Positions 8,804 to 17,517 of a stretch of 64,000 nt of DNA are shown here, in pieces (the stretch's first letter is position 1; every line of letters begins with the position of its first letter). The notes below the pieces were generated by a model, which saw only the letters and a program-made list of their open reading frames with translations, had not been told where the DNA came from and did no database searches. The DNA is taken from assembly GCA_016928995.1 (NCBI GenBank), contig JAFGJS010000110.1, forward strand, positions 25,613-89,612, read 5' to 3'. The stretch comes from Candidatus Sumerlaeota bacterium. GTDB lineage: Bacteria > Sumerlaeota > Sumerlaeia > JAFGJS01. A program made the translations under genes and the position numbers.

Positions 8804-10135
8804 ATGCTACGCGGATTCTCATATTGGATCGCATTGCTGGCTTTGCTCTGCACTATGCCGGCCAAAGCTACGACAGACACCTTAGTGATTCTGCATACGA
8901 ACGACGTGCATGCGCACCTATTGCCTGACGATCAGGGACGCGGCGGCTGGGACAACATCGCGGCCTACGTCCATCGCCTGCGCGGCGAACGTCCGGACGT
9001 GCTCGTGCTCGACGCCGGCGACATGACCCAGGGCACGCCGGTCAGCTCGATCTATAACGGCGCCCCGATCTTTCATGTGATGAATGCCATCGGCTACGAC
9101 TGCGCCGTGCTGGGCAATCATGAATTCGACAATGGCGTAAACTACATTCAGACGTTCAAGGATATCGCCAATTTTCCAATTCTTTCCGCCACGGCGGTCT
9201 ATGAGGGGCAACTGATCGCCGACGCGCCCACAGCCCTGCTCGACATGGATGGCGTGCGCGTGGGCATCATCGGCCTGACCACCAGCCACGCCGTGGATCA
9301 GCCCGGTCTGATCATCCGCGATCCCGCCGAGACATTGCTCGAATACGCGGAGCAGCTGCGGCCGCAATGCGACCTGCTGATCGCCCTGACGCACCTGGGC
9401 GTGCAGGAAGACCGGCGCCTCGCCGCGGCTGTGGAAGGCTGCGGCCTGAACGTGATCGTCGGCGGCCACTCACACACCGCGCTCGATGAACCGGTTCGCG
9501 TCGGCGACACCTGGATCGTGCAGTCTGGACAGCACGGCCGCAACCTTGGCCGCGTGGACATCGTGCTGGACAAAGAATCGCAGAAGATCGTCTCCATCGA
9601 CGCAAAGTTGATCCCCGTGCCGGTTGAAGGCATGGCGCCTCTAGCCTCGGTCAAGGCAGTGATCGACGAATGGGAAGGCAAAGTCTCCGGCGAGATGGAC
9701 GTTGTCATCGGACAAAATCCGCAACTCCAAACCAAGGCGGAGTTCAAGCAAAACGTCGAGCGCGTCTGGCAGCAAAAGTATGGCGTCGATTTCGCCTTTC
9801 ACAACCCCGGAGGCACGCGCGAGAACCTGCCCGCCGGCGACATCACCATCCGTAAAATCTGGCAAATCCTGCCTTTCGACAACACACTCTATCGCATGGA
9901 ACTGACGCAGGAGCAGGTCAAGGTTCTGCTCCCCGACGCGGCATTTGAAGAGACCAAGCCGCTCTATACGCTGATCACGAATAGTTACGTCGGCGACAGG
10001 TTTATTGAAGAGCATAACATTCCTGCAGAGCGCTGGAAAGAGCTCCCCGAAAATTTCCGCGACCCCGTCCTGGAATACATCCAGCGCGAAGGCCGCTTCA
10101 ACCCCCAGTCCATCGAGGCTGTGCCCATGCCGTGA
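8804..10135 (+). CDS. Secreted 5'-nucleotidase / metallophosphoesterase (UshA-like)
   Basis: The protein has a signal peptide (hydrophobic core then MPAKA) and is expected in the periplasm, where this family hydrolyses nucleotides or related phosphoesters. The metal-site motifs are ordered: HTNDVHAH, DAGDMTQGTP, GNHEFDNG, THLGV and GGHSHT. A shorter than usual 5_nucleotid_C part follows, including HNPGGTRENLPAGDIT and LPFDNTLYRMEL. The 444-residue length is at the short end for UshA relatives. ATG 8804 is preferred because AAGGA at 8790-8794 lies upstream of it; an ATG at 8786 precedes that site. Exact substrate is unknown. Confidence 0.88.
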   Translation: MLRGFSYWIALLALLCTMPAKATTDTLVILHTNDVHAHLLPDDQGRGGWDNIAAYVHRLRGERPDVLVLDAGDMTQGTPVSSIYNGAPIFHVMNAIGYDCAVLGNHEFDNGVNYIQTFKDIANFPILSATAVYEGQLIADAPTALLDMDGVRVGIIGLTTSHAVDQPGLIIRDPAETLLEYAEQLRPQCDLLIALTHLGVQEDRRLAAAVEGCGLNVIVGGHSHTALDEPVRVGDTWIVQSGQHGRNLGRVDIVLDKESQKIVSIDAKLIPVPVEGMAPLASVKAVIDEWEGKVSGEMDVVIGQNPQLQTKAEFKQNVERVWQQKYGVDFAFHNPGGTRENLPAGDITIRKIWQILPFDNTLYRMELTQEQVKVLLPDAAFEETKPLYTLITNSYVGDRFIEEHNIPAERWKELPENFRDPVLEYIQREGRFNPQSIEAVPMP

Positions 10136-10220
10136 ATATTGCATTTTCTTCCGCCTTCTTGACACACAAGGCAGTATGTGCTTATTTCGATGAAGAGTTG
10201 ATAATATATGGCGGATTAAC

Positions 10221-10904
10221 ATGACACGAGACAGATTGATCCAAAGAGTTGAAGAACTGATCGAACAGGGCAAAAAGGTTACAGAAGCATGGTTTACTCA
10301 TAAGATAGAAGGACGTCCTGGAGGTAGAATCTATACAGCCAAATTTGTTGAAGCCGGAAAACTTATGGGGTTTAAGACTGCTGCTCTTTCGTTTATAGAA
10401 CGGGTATATGGCAGCACTCATCCTCATTTTAATGAATTTCAAAAAGGAGTTAAAAGCCATCGACTTGAACATGCTGAGATTGGAATTGCTATCTTGGAAT
10501 CGATTCGTGATGAAATTCAAGGCGATTGGCTTTTTACGATAAAAGGTCTTATAACCGCCGAGGTCTTCGCGGATTTTATAGAGATGGCGAATTATTTGCT
10601 CGAATCGAAATATAAAGATCCTGCGGCGGTTGTGGCGGGCAGTGTGCTCGAAGAACATTTGCGTCAATTATGTCAAGCACACGGAATCGATGTGGAACTT
10701 GGAGGCAAACCCAAAAAAGCCGATCGCTTAAATTCTGATCTTGCTAAAGCGAATATATATTTAAGCAGTGATCAAAAATTTATAACGGCATGGCTTGGAC
10801 TTCGCAACAATGCCGCGCACGGGAAATATGATAAATACAACGAGGCGCAGGTCAAGAGCCTGATTGATGGAGTCACCGAATTTATGTCCCGGATTCCTGT
10901 ATAA
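10221..10904 (+). CDS. HEPN-like domain protein of unknown function
   Basis: The 227-residue protein has an N-terminal helical region and a C-terminal segment with LRNNAAHGKYDKYNEAQVKSLIDGV. The R-x4-H in RNNAAH fits the HEPN motif, and the surrounding helices resemble the HEPN/abortive-infection-like C-terminal domains of many orphan proteins. HEPN proteins often cleave RNA or bind nucleotides, but catalysis is not shown here. Codon use is visibly A+T-richer than the flanking genes, and the gene sits next to a RAYT transposase, which hints at horizontal origin. No antitoxin partner is visible nearby. Confidence 0.6.
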   Translation: MTRDRLIQRVEELIEQGKKVTEAWFTHKIEGRPGGRIYTAKFVEAGKLMGFKTAALSFIERVYGSTHPHFNEFQKGVKSHRLEHAEIGIAILESIRDEIQGDWLFTIKGLITAEVFADFIEMANYLLESKYKDPAAVVAGSVLEEHLRQLCQAHGIDVELGGKPKKADRLNSDLAKANIYLSSDQKFITAWLGLRNNAAHGKYDKYNEAQVKSLIDGVTEFMSRIPV

Positions 10905-10942
10905 TACTGGGGTATGGATAGGATAGCGACCCGTTAAAATGC

Positions 10943-10994
10943 GTAGCGCCAGCGTCTCGCTGGCATATTGAAGCCGCTGGAACGACGGCGCTAC
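10943..10994 (+). repeat. BIME/REP-like palindromic element, left copy
   Basis: Two short hairpins lie head to tail: GCCAGCGTCTCGCTGGC (10948-10964) and a weaker one near GCCGCTGGAACGACGGC (10973-10989). The whole element starts GTAGCGCC and ends GGCGCTAC. It lies immediately before the transposase gene and is an inverted, diverged copy of the element at 11693-11748. Confidence 0.85.
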
Positions 10995-10997
10995 GAT

Positions 10998-11681
10998 ATG
11001 GGATACATGATGCAACCACAATCCCAAAATCCTGATCCCGAAGCTATCAATATCCGTTCGCGAGGTTATCTACCGCACTGGACAGCGCAAGACGGAACGT
11101 ACTTCGTGACATTCCGACTTTTTGATTCGTTGCCTCGGAGCGTTTTGGACGACTATAAATTTGAACGTGAAAACATTATCATAACAGCCAAGCAAATTAA
11201 GCGTAAGCTGACTGATGCGGAGAAGCAAAGGGTTAAAGAATTATACGAAGAGAAGATTGAGCGCTCATTGGATGCTAGGGCGGGAGCGTGTTATTTGCAC
11301 AATCCCAAAATCGCCGGTTTAATAGCGGATGCGTTGCGTCATTTTCACGGGACGCGCTATCAACTGTTCGCATGGTGCGTAATGCCTAATCATGTGCATG
11401 TTCTTGTTCAACCTGCGGCAGGCCATGAATTGGAGGATATTTTGCATACATGGAAATCGTACACTGCTCATGAAGCCAACAAGATATTGAAGCGGACGGG
11501 GGCTTTTTGGCAAAGGGAATACTATGATCATTTGATTCGAAATGAAGAGGATTTTGTCAATCACATCGATTATGTGTTGAAAAATCCTTCCGTGGCAAGA
11601 CTGAAGGATTGGAAATGGATTTGGAGTGCTTTCAGTGATTGCAAAGACGATTTTCAATTGCAGCGCCGTCAAATATCGTAA
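10998..11681 (+). CDS. REP-associated tyrosine transposase (RAYT, IS200/Y1-like)
   Basis: RAYTs are single-copy HUH-type nucleases that act on palindromic REP or BIME sequences. The HUH motif is MPNHVHVLVQP, and the nucleophile Tyr and following helix are in REYYDHLIRNEEDF. YVLKNP and the start RGYLPHW match RAYT conserved blocks. The gene is flanked by inverted copies of a palindromic element, as expected. I placed the start at ATG 10998, just outside the left repeat; ATG codons at 11007 and 11010 are also possible (GGGA lies just upstream), and an in-frame TTG at 10968 lies inside the repeat. Confidence 0.9.
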   Translation: MGYMMQPQSQNPDPEAINIRSRGYLPHWTAQDGTYFVTFRLFDSLPRSVLDDYKFERENIIITAKQIKRKLTDAEKQRVKELYEEKIERSLDARAGACYLHNPKIAGLIADALRHFHGTRYQLFAWCVMPNHVHVLVQPAAGHELEDILHTWKSYTAHEANKILKRTGAFWQREYYDHLIRNEEDFVNHIDYVLKNPSVARLKDWKWIWSAFSDCKDDFQLQRRQIS

Positions 11682-11692
11682 TGCAGATTATC

Positions 11693-11748
11693 GTAGCGCC
11701 GCCGTCTCGGCGGCTTGCTTGAATATGCCAGCGGGACGCTGGCGCTAC
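11693..11748 (-). repeat. BIME/REP-like palindromic element, right copy
   Basis: On the plus strand this reads GTAGCGCC then GCCGTCTCGGCGGC, then GCCAGCGGGACGCTGGC, then GCTAC. Its reverse complement aligns along its whole length with the left copy at 10943-10994, with a few substitutions and a 4-base length difference. Thus the transposase gene is bracketed by inverted copies of one bipartite element. Confidence 0.88.
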
Positions 11749-11781
11749 ACATTATCAACGGATTATTAATATAATGTGTGA

Positions 11782-11819
11782 CCCGCAGGGCGGAGTTTGT
11801 TCCGCCCTGCGGGGCTTTT
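11782..11819 (+). terminator. Hairpin terminator after the transposase
   Basis: The stem CCCGCAGGGCGGA pairs with TCCGCCCTGCGGG across a 6-base loop, followed by GCTTTTGG. The T-rich tail is on the plus strand, so it would serve the transposase side; glnB converges from the other side. Confidence 0.7.
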
Positions 11820-11828
11820 GGTTGGATA

Positions 11829-12167
11829 CTATAGGGCGTCAGCGCCGGTTTCGCCGGTGCGGATGCGCATGGCTTGCTCCACGTCGATGACGAAAATTTT
11901 GCCGTCGCCGATGCTGTCGGTGTGCGCCGCTTGACGGATGGCTTCCATGGCGGTTTCCGCCTGATCATCCGTGACGACGATTTCGACTGCGAGCTTGGGA
12001 ATGAAATCCACCTGGTATTCGCTGCCGCGATAGATTTCCTTGTGCCCTTTCTGGCGGCCGAAGCCTTTCACTTCGTAGATCGTCATGCGCGCCAGATCCT
12101 TGCTGGACAGGGCCTCTTTCACATCGTTCAGTTTGTAGGGTTTGATGATCGCCTTGATCAGTTTCAT
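11829..12167 (-). CDS. glnB: Nitrogen regulatory protein PII
   Basis: PII senses 2-oxoglutarate, ATP/ADP and sometimes uridylylation, and controls nitrogen assimilation; GlnK-type members plug AmtB. The 112 residues include the start MKLIKAIIKPYKL, the T-loop with the uridylylation Tyr in YRGSEYQVDF, and the C-terminal signature IGDGKIFVIDVEQAMRIRTGE. It lies downstream of amtB on the same strand with a 58-base gap, so they form an amtB-glnB operon. Coupling to amtB suggests a GlnK role, but sequence alone does not separate GlnB from GlnK. Confidence 0.95.
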   Translation of the reverse strand: MKLIKAIIKPYKLNDVKEALSSKDLARMTIYEVKGFGRQKGHKEIYRGSEYQVDFIPKLAVEIVVTDDQAETAMEAIRQAAHTDSIGDGKIFVIDVEQAMRIRTGETGADAL

Positions 12168-12225
12168 CAGCGTTCAATCCTTTCGTGGGTTTATCATTTT
12201 TCTAGTTCCATTGAATCGTCTTGGC

Positions 12226-13566
12226 TCATGACGCGTCAACGTTAATCATGCCGTAGCCATGTTCGCCGTGAAGCGTGTAGTCCAATCCCGCCAGCTCGCC
12301 TTCCTCATCAATGCGAAAGCCGATGGTTTTTTCAACGATGAAATAGATGATCGTCGTGCCGATGGCCGCGAGGGCGATAGTCGATCCCAGGCCCTGCAGT
12401 TGCACGAAGAACTGGTTGATCGCCGACCAGCTGCCCGCGTCGGTGTTGGCGGCGGCGCTTGCCATCCAGCTCTTGCGAATGAAGAAGGACAGCAAGATCA
12501 CGCCCAGCCCGCTACCCACGCCGTGAATGCCGAAGCAGTCCAGGCTGTCGTCATAACCGAATTTATCTTTGAGTTTGAGCGCGTAGAAACAGACGCAGGC
12601 CGAGCATGCTCCCAGCAGAAGCGCGCCGCTGGGCAAGACGACGCCCGCCGCGGGAGTGATGACGACAAGACCCGCCAGCACGCCAGAGGCGAAGCCCAGC
12701 GATGTCGCCTTGCGGAAAAACACAGCTTCGATCACGATCCAGGTCAGTGCGCCGCTTGCCGCGGAAATCTGCGTCATGGTCAACGCTCGCGCGGTGTCCA
12801 GGTTGCTATGCACGGTCGATCCGGCATTAAAGCCGAACCAGCCCACCCACAGCAGACCGGCGCCCATCAGGGTCATCACCAGGTTGTTCGGGTGGATGGC
12901 GGTTTTCGGATATCCCCGTCGCGCGCCCAGCAGCAGTGCGATCACCAAAGCGCTCGTGCCAGCCGAGACATGGATCACCGTGCCGCCGGCGAGGTCGATC
13001 ACGCCATTGGCGCCCGCGTTGAACAGCCAGCCGTCGCTCGCCCAGATCCAATGGCACAACGGGCAATAAATCAGCAGAAACCATAACGCGATGAACAGAC
13101 AATACCCGCGAAAATACACCCGCTCAGCCAGGGCGCCGCTGATCAGCGCCGGGGTGATGATCGCAAACTTGCCCTGAAACATCGCCAGCACGTATTCCGG
13201 CACTCCGTTGGTGATCGACTCATCGATTCCTCGCAGCATGAAATAATCGCTGTTCCATCCGATGAAGCCGCCGAGGACATTGCTGCCGAAGCATAACGCA
13301 TAACCGCAAACCATCCATAGGACGCCGATCAGCGCCATGGCCACAAAGGAATGCATCATGGTTCCCAGCACATTTTTCGTTCGCACCAATCCGCCGTAAA
13401 ACATAGCCAGGCCGGGCACCATGAGCAGCACGAGCGCCGTCGATGTGAGCATCCAGGCCGTATCGCCGGTGTCAGTCGTCTGGCTTGCGCCTTCCGCGCA
13501 CCAGGCGGCTGATGCCATCAGCGTCATACCCGCGACGACGGCCTTTTGTTTGTACTTGTACAGCAT
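12226..13566 (-). CDS. amtB: Ammonium transporter AmtB
   Basis: AmtB is a trimeric inner-membrane ammonium channel. The N-terminus is a signal-like hydrophobic segment, followed by about 11 membrane helices. Family signatures include MHSFVAMALIGVLWMVCGYAL, GGTVIHVSAGTSALV, WVGWFGFNAGS and DCFGIHGVGSGLG (pore histidines). The length of about 446 residues is typical. GGAGG lies 9 bases upstream of ATG 13566, which supports this start over the in-frame TTG 15 bases earlier. Transcription likely comes from the 555-base gap upstream and continues into glnB; I saw no convincing sigma-54 site there. Confidence 0.95.
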   Translation of the reverse strand: MLYKYKQKAVVAGMTLMASAAWCAEGASQTTDTGDTAWMLTSTALVLLMVPGLAMFYGGLVRTKNVLGTMMHSFVAMALIGVLWMVCGYALCFGSNVLGGFIGWNSDYFMLRGIDESITNGVPEYVLAMFQGKFAIITPALISGALAERVYFRGYCLFIALWFLLIYCPLCHWIWASDGWLFNAGANGVIDLAGGTVIHVSAGTSALVIALLLGARRGYPKTAIHPNNLVMTLMGAGLLWVGWFGFNAGSTVHSNLDTARALTMTQISAASGALTWIVIEAVFFRKATSLGFASGVLAGLVVITPAAGVVLPSGALLLGACSACVCFYALKLKDKFGYDDSLDCFGIHGVGSGLGVILLSFFIRKSWMASAAANTDAGSWSAINQFFVQLQGLGSTIALAAIGTTIIYFIVEKTIGFRIDEEGELAGLDYTLHGEHGYGMINVDAS

Positions 13567-14121
13567 TGCTTCCGCCTCCAATCCTTGCCAAAAAATGAAA
13601 TTGTAAATAACTATATATCGGTGATGTGGCGATATTCATCGTATAGTATTTCAAGGCGTGAATATGCACGCCGTAGCGACAGATAAATACATATCTGCCG
13701 GGCATGTCATTAATCGCAAATTGAATAGTTATTTATTGTTGGAGATCCATGAGTCACATACAAAACACAAACGCCGTAAAATACAGTTACGGCATTTGAA
13801 CAATAAACAGCTCATGGGTCTTTCGGTGATAGGCGAATAACATTTAACAGAATGAAAATGGATTGCAAGAAAATTAACGCTTTGGCATAAGCGCCGCTTC
13901 AGCGCTGTATTAGCGCGGATGATCGTTCGCTGCAGGCAAGTATCATCATCAGTTGATACACCAAAGTTTAAGCGGTTACAAAAATGTGATATAATTTATT
14001 GTTGGAATATAATTCATGCGGCATGCATCATTTTGTCATGGACGCCGAGAGGCCAGAACTGTCAAACTCATCAGTTGATTGGCTGATCACACCAGCAAAC
14101 GTTGAAACTGAAGGATGAACC
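13567..14121. other. Intergenic region with a possible structured element
   Basis: This 555-base divergent gap must hold the promoters for amtB and for the pyruvate-binding protein gene. It is A+T-rich near amtB. A nested fold is possible at 13745-13819: an outer stem of ATCCATGAG with CTCATGGGT (one wobble) enclosing an inner hairpin GCCGTAA/TTACGGC (13773-13793). A further weak hairpin with AGCGC and GCGCT lies near 13890-13906. I see no convincing coding sequence and no clear sigma-54 -24/-12 site. Confidence 0.5.
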
Positions 14122-16752
14122 ATGGATGGCGTGGAAATCAGCACAGGTTTGCCCGGATTGGATCGGGTGCTGCGAAGGATTCTGGCTGGCGACAACATCG
14201 TATGGCATACGAACAGCATCGAAGATTATAAGTTGTTTGTGCAGCCCTATGCCGATTGGGTGCGGGATCAGGGATCGGAGATTATTTATTTCCGTTTCGC
14301 CCAGCATGAGCCGCTGCTGGAAGCCGGACCGGGCGTGGAAGTCATTCCGCTCAGTTCGAAGGAAGGTCTGGAGCATTTCCTGATCACCATGCACCGGCAT
14401 ATCGAGATGGGCGGACGCGGCGCTTATTACGTGTTCGATTGCCTGACGGACCTGGCCATCGATTGGTACAGCGACACGATGCTCGGTAATTTCTTTCAGC
14501 TGACGTGTCCGTATCTTTACGACATCGAAGCAGTGGCATATTTTTGCCTGCTGCGCAACCAGCATTCATTCTACGCCACAACTCCGATCACCGATACGGC
14601 GCAAGTGGTGATCGATGTGCATAATCATCGGGATAAGATCTACATCCATCCGTTGAAAGTGCAACAGCGCCATTCGCCGACGATGTACATGTTGCATGTC
14701 TGGGATGGCGATGAGTTCGCGCCGGCCACGGAGAGCGTGATCATCTCCGAAATCATGGCGTCGGTCGGCCGGCCGGAACTGGCTTCGGCCAGCACGACGC
14801 GCGATGTTTGGCAGCGCAGTTTCACGCGGCTGCAACAGCTGTGGGAAGACAAAAAACGCGGCCTGGCAAGCAAAGATGAGATCGAACAATGCAAGGAGCG
14901 CGTCCTGCGCATGGCCGTTTCGCGCGATGATCGCCTGCTGCAATTAGCGCGGAAATATTTCACGGTGGAAGATCTGCTGGACATCAGCCATCGCACGATC
15001 GGCACCGGCATGCTGGGCGGCAAGGCGGTCGGTATGCTGCTTGCGCGCGCCATTCTGAAAAAGGAGGATCCGCGCTGGCAGGATCTGCTGGAAGTGCAGG
15101 ACTCCTTCTACATCGCCTCGGACGTGTTCTACACCTTCCTGGTGCGCAACGGCTGCTGGTGGATCCGTCAGCAGCAATACGATCATGAAAAATACCTGGA
15201 AGGCGCCGAGCGCGGCCGGCATCGCATTCTGCAGGGCGAGTTTCCCGATTACATCGTCCAGCAGTTCTCCGACTTGCTGGATTACTACGGCCAGTCGCCG
15301 ATCATCGTGCGTTCCTCGAGTTTGCTGGAGGACGCCTTCGGCAACGCCTTCGCCGGAAAATACATCAGTGTCTTTTGCCCCAATCAGGGTTCGCGTAAAC
15401 AGCGCCTCGACGATTTCATCGCCGCGGTGCGCCAGGTATACGCCAGCACGATGAGCGAGCGCGCGCTGAGCTACCGCGCTCGCCGTAATGTGCTGCATCA
15501 GGATGAGCAGATGAGCCTGCTGGTCATGCGCGTGTCAGGCGCGCTGTACGGCAATTATTTCTTTCCGCAGATCGCCGGCGTCGGTTTCTCATTCAATCCG
15601 TACGTCTGGCACGAGGACATCGATCCGAATGCCGGGATGTTGCGTCTGGTCTATGGGCTGGGCACTCGCGCTGTTGATCGCACCGATGACGATTATACGC
15701 GTCTTGTGGCGCTTAATGCGCCAATGCGCAGGCCGGAGAGCAACATCGAGGAAATCACCCAGTTCGCCCAACACAAGGTGGACGTGCTCGACCTTGAAGT
15801 CAATCAGCTGCTTTCGTACCGCTTTGAAAACGTCGCGGCCAAACCGGGATTGAAACCGCCGTTGAGCATCTTCGCCTCCCGCGACGAGCAACTGCTTCGT
15901 GAGAGCCGTGATCGCGGCGGTGAAGTCTTCTCCTGGTTTTTAACGTTCGATAATCTGCTCTCCGAAACGGAATTCGTTCAGGACATGCGGCAGATGATGC
16001 GCTTGTTGCATGACGCCTATGATTATCCCGTGGATGTTGAATTCACGGCTAATTTCCTGGACGAAAAGTCGTATCGGATCAACCTGGTGCAATGCCGGCC
16101 GCTCCAGGTGATCGGCGTCGGCGAAGCGCCGGAAACGCCGGTCAATCTTTCGCGCGAGGAAACGATTCTCGAAGCGCATGGCGCCGTGATCGGACATAGC
16201 CGGCAAATCCCGATCCATCGTTTCATCTATGTCGTTCCGTCGATCTACAGCCGCATGCCGCAGACCGAGCGATACAGCGTGGCGCGGCTGATCGGCCGCA
16301 TCACGCAAGCGCCGCTGGACGACAAAGACGGCAAGATTTTCCTGATCGGTCCCGGACGCTGGGGCACGACGACGCCTTCGCTTGGCGTCCCAGTTTCCTT
16401 CGCGGAGATCAATCGGGTCGCGGTGATTTGCGAGATCGTCGGCATGGACAAAGACATCGTGCCGGACGTGTCGCTGGGCACGCATTTCTTCAGCGAGCTG
16501 GTGGAATTGGATATTTTATACCTGGCGTACTTTCCGCAAAAAGAGCACAACTTTCTCAATGAGCAGTTCTTGCTGGAGACGCCGAACAAACTGGCGGAAC
16601 TCCTCCCGGACGTGACGATCAAGATGGAGGATGCCATCCGCGTGATCGACACGGAGGATTTGCCTGGGGGCCGGCCGATCTTTCTCAACGCCGCCACGAC
16701 CGAGCAGAAGGCGGTGTGTTTCGTTGAAACACAGCAGACCGGTTCCGAGTAA
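14122..16752 (+). CDS. PEP/pyruvate-binding domain protein with degenerate RecA-like N-terminus
   Basis: The 876-residue protein has two parts. Residues 1-220 resemble a KaiC/RecA-like fold (STGLPGLDRVLRR), but the place of the P-loop reads AGDNIVWHTNSIEDY, so Walker A is lost. Residues about 290-700 form a PPDK_N-type ATP-grasp domain with GTGMLGGKAVGML, IIVRSSSLLEDAFGNAFAGKY and a VDVEFTAN...LVQCRPLQ end. There is no PEP-utilising phosphohistidine domain, so it is not a complete PEP synthase or PPDK. AAGGA at 14111-14115 supports ATG 14122. A dikinase-like or regulatory role is possible; function is unknown. Confidence 0.8.
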   Translation: MDGVEISTGLPGLDRVLRRILAGDNIVWHTNSIEDYKLFVQPYADWVRDQGSEIIYFRFAQHEPLLEAGPGVEVIPLSSKEGLEHFLITMHRHIEMGGRGAYYVFDCLTDLAIDWYSDTMLGNFFQLTCPYLYDIEAVAYFCLLRNQHSFYATTPITDTAQVVIDVHNHRDKIYIHPLKVQQRHSPTMYMLHVWDGDEFAPATESVIISEIMASVGRPELASASTTRDVWQRSFTRLQQLWEDKKRGLASKDEIEQCKERVLRMAVSRDDRLLQLARKYFTVEDLLDISHRTIGTGMLGGKAVGMLLARAILKKEDPRWQDLLEVQDSFYIASDVFYTFLVRNGCWWIRQQQYDHEKYLEGAERGRHRILQGEFPDYIVQQFSDLLDYYGQSPIIVRSSSLLEDAFGNAFAGKYISVFCPNQGSRKQRLDDFIAAVRQVYASTMSERALSYRARRNVLHQDEQMSLLVMRVSGALYGNYFFPQIAGVGFSFNPYVWHEDIDPNAGMLRLVYGLGTRAVDRTDDDYTRLVALNAPMRRPESNIEEITQFAQHKVDVLDLEVNQLLSYRFENVAAKPGLKPPLSIFASRDEQLLRESRDRGGEVFSWFLTFDNLLSETEFVQDMRQMMRLLHDAYDYPVDVEFTANFLDEKSYRINLVQCRPLQVIGVGEAPETPVNLSREETILEAHGAVIGHSRQIPIHRFIYVVPSIYSRMPQTERYSVARLIGRITQAPLDDKDGKIFLIGPGRWGTTTPSLGVPVSFAEINRVAVICEIVGMDKDIVPDVSLGTHFFSELVELDILYLAYFPQKEHNFLNEQFLLETPNKLAELLPDVTIKMEDAIRVIDTEDLPGGRPIFLNAATTEQKAVCFVETQQTGSE

Positions 16753-16791
16753 TAAAGCGAACGCATGAATGAATTTGCGCGGAGTGAAAAC

Positions 16792-17481
16792 ATGAAGCGA
16801 TTCGGATGGATTGCGCTGCTGATCGCGCTGGTTTTTAGCGGTTGCGCACGACAGCAGAACGCCTTGGTCGCGTATTGGATTTATGACGAGGCTATGGAAC
16901 TGGATCCGACGATCGTCACCGAAACACGCAAGGTTTATACGGAGTACGAGGCGCAATTGCGCGAACAGCCGACCTCCGCCACGCTGGGGGAGCCGGTGAT
17001 CCGCAATGAATTCGGCGCATTCTATGGGCAGCCGGAGGCCGTATGGGAGCCGGACGGCGTCTGGATGAAGTTGACCAGGACGGTCTATTATGAAGATCCG
17101 TCCGGTGTGATCTGGACCGCGCCGCGCGGGACGTATGTGAACGGTTCGTCCATCCCTCAGGGCTTCTGGTCGACGGTCGGCTCGCCTTATCGCGGACGGC
17201 ACAGGTATGCGAGCGTGTTTCACGATGTGGCGTGTTTGCTGGGACCGCAGCCAGGACGGGACTGGAAGACGATCCATCGGATGTACTACAACGCCTGCCG
17301 TTGCGGGGGGATGCCGGAAAACGAGGCGAAACTGCTCTACACCTCGGTCTATCATTTCGGTCCGCCTCGATTCGGCGGGGACTTCGACGCGAAGCAAAAA
17401 TTGAATCTCGCGCGCAATGCCGAGGAATATATCAGTGAGAAAGATCGCTCGCTTGAGCAGTTGGAGCAATTGCCGTATTGA
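16792..17481 (+). CDS. DUF1353-like lipoprotein
   Basis: The signal peptide ends in a lipobox (LVFSGC, Cys near residue 17), so the protein is a lipoprotein. The central GTYVNGSSIPQGFWSTVG followed by RYASVFHDVACLL matches the DUF1353 pattern (SIP-x-x-W then HD). The role of this domain is unknown, though relatives occur among phage and cell-envelope proteins. GGAG at 16781-16784 supports ATG 16792 over an in-frame ATG at 16765. It starts 39 bases after the pyruvate-binding gene and is probably cotranscribed with it. Confidence 0.78.
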   Translation: MKRFGWIALLIALVFSGCARQQNALVAYWIYDEAMELDPTIVTETRKVYTEYEAQLREQPTSATLGEPVIRNEFGAFYGQPEAVWEPDGVWMKLTRTVYYEDPSGVIWTAPRGTYVNGSSIPQGFWSTVGSPYRGRHRYASVFHDVACLLGPQPGRDWKTIHRMYYNACRCGGMPENEAKLLYTSVYHFGPPRFGGDFDAKQKLNLARNAEEYISEKDRSLEQLEQLPY

Positions 17482-17517
17482 GCGCAGCCGTCCCGGCCGC
17501 CTTGTCGCGCAGGATCA

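Noticed and set aside
13567..13740. Sigma-54 promoter for amtB-glnB
   Set aside because: I looked for TGGCAC-N5-TTGC on the minus strand upstream of amtB and found no acceptable match.
13658..13840. 60-codon plus-strand frame in the amtB upstream gap
   Set aside because: It has no ribosome binding site, an unusual composition, and overlaps the possible hairpin element.
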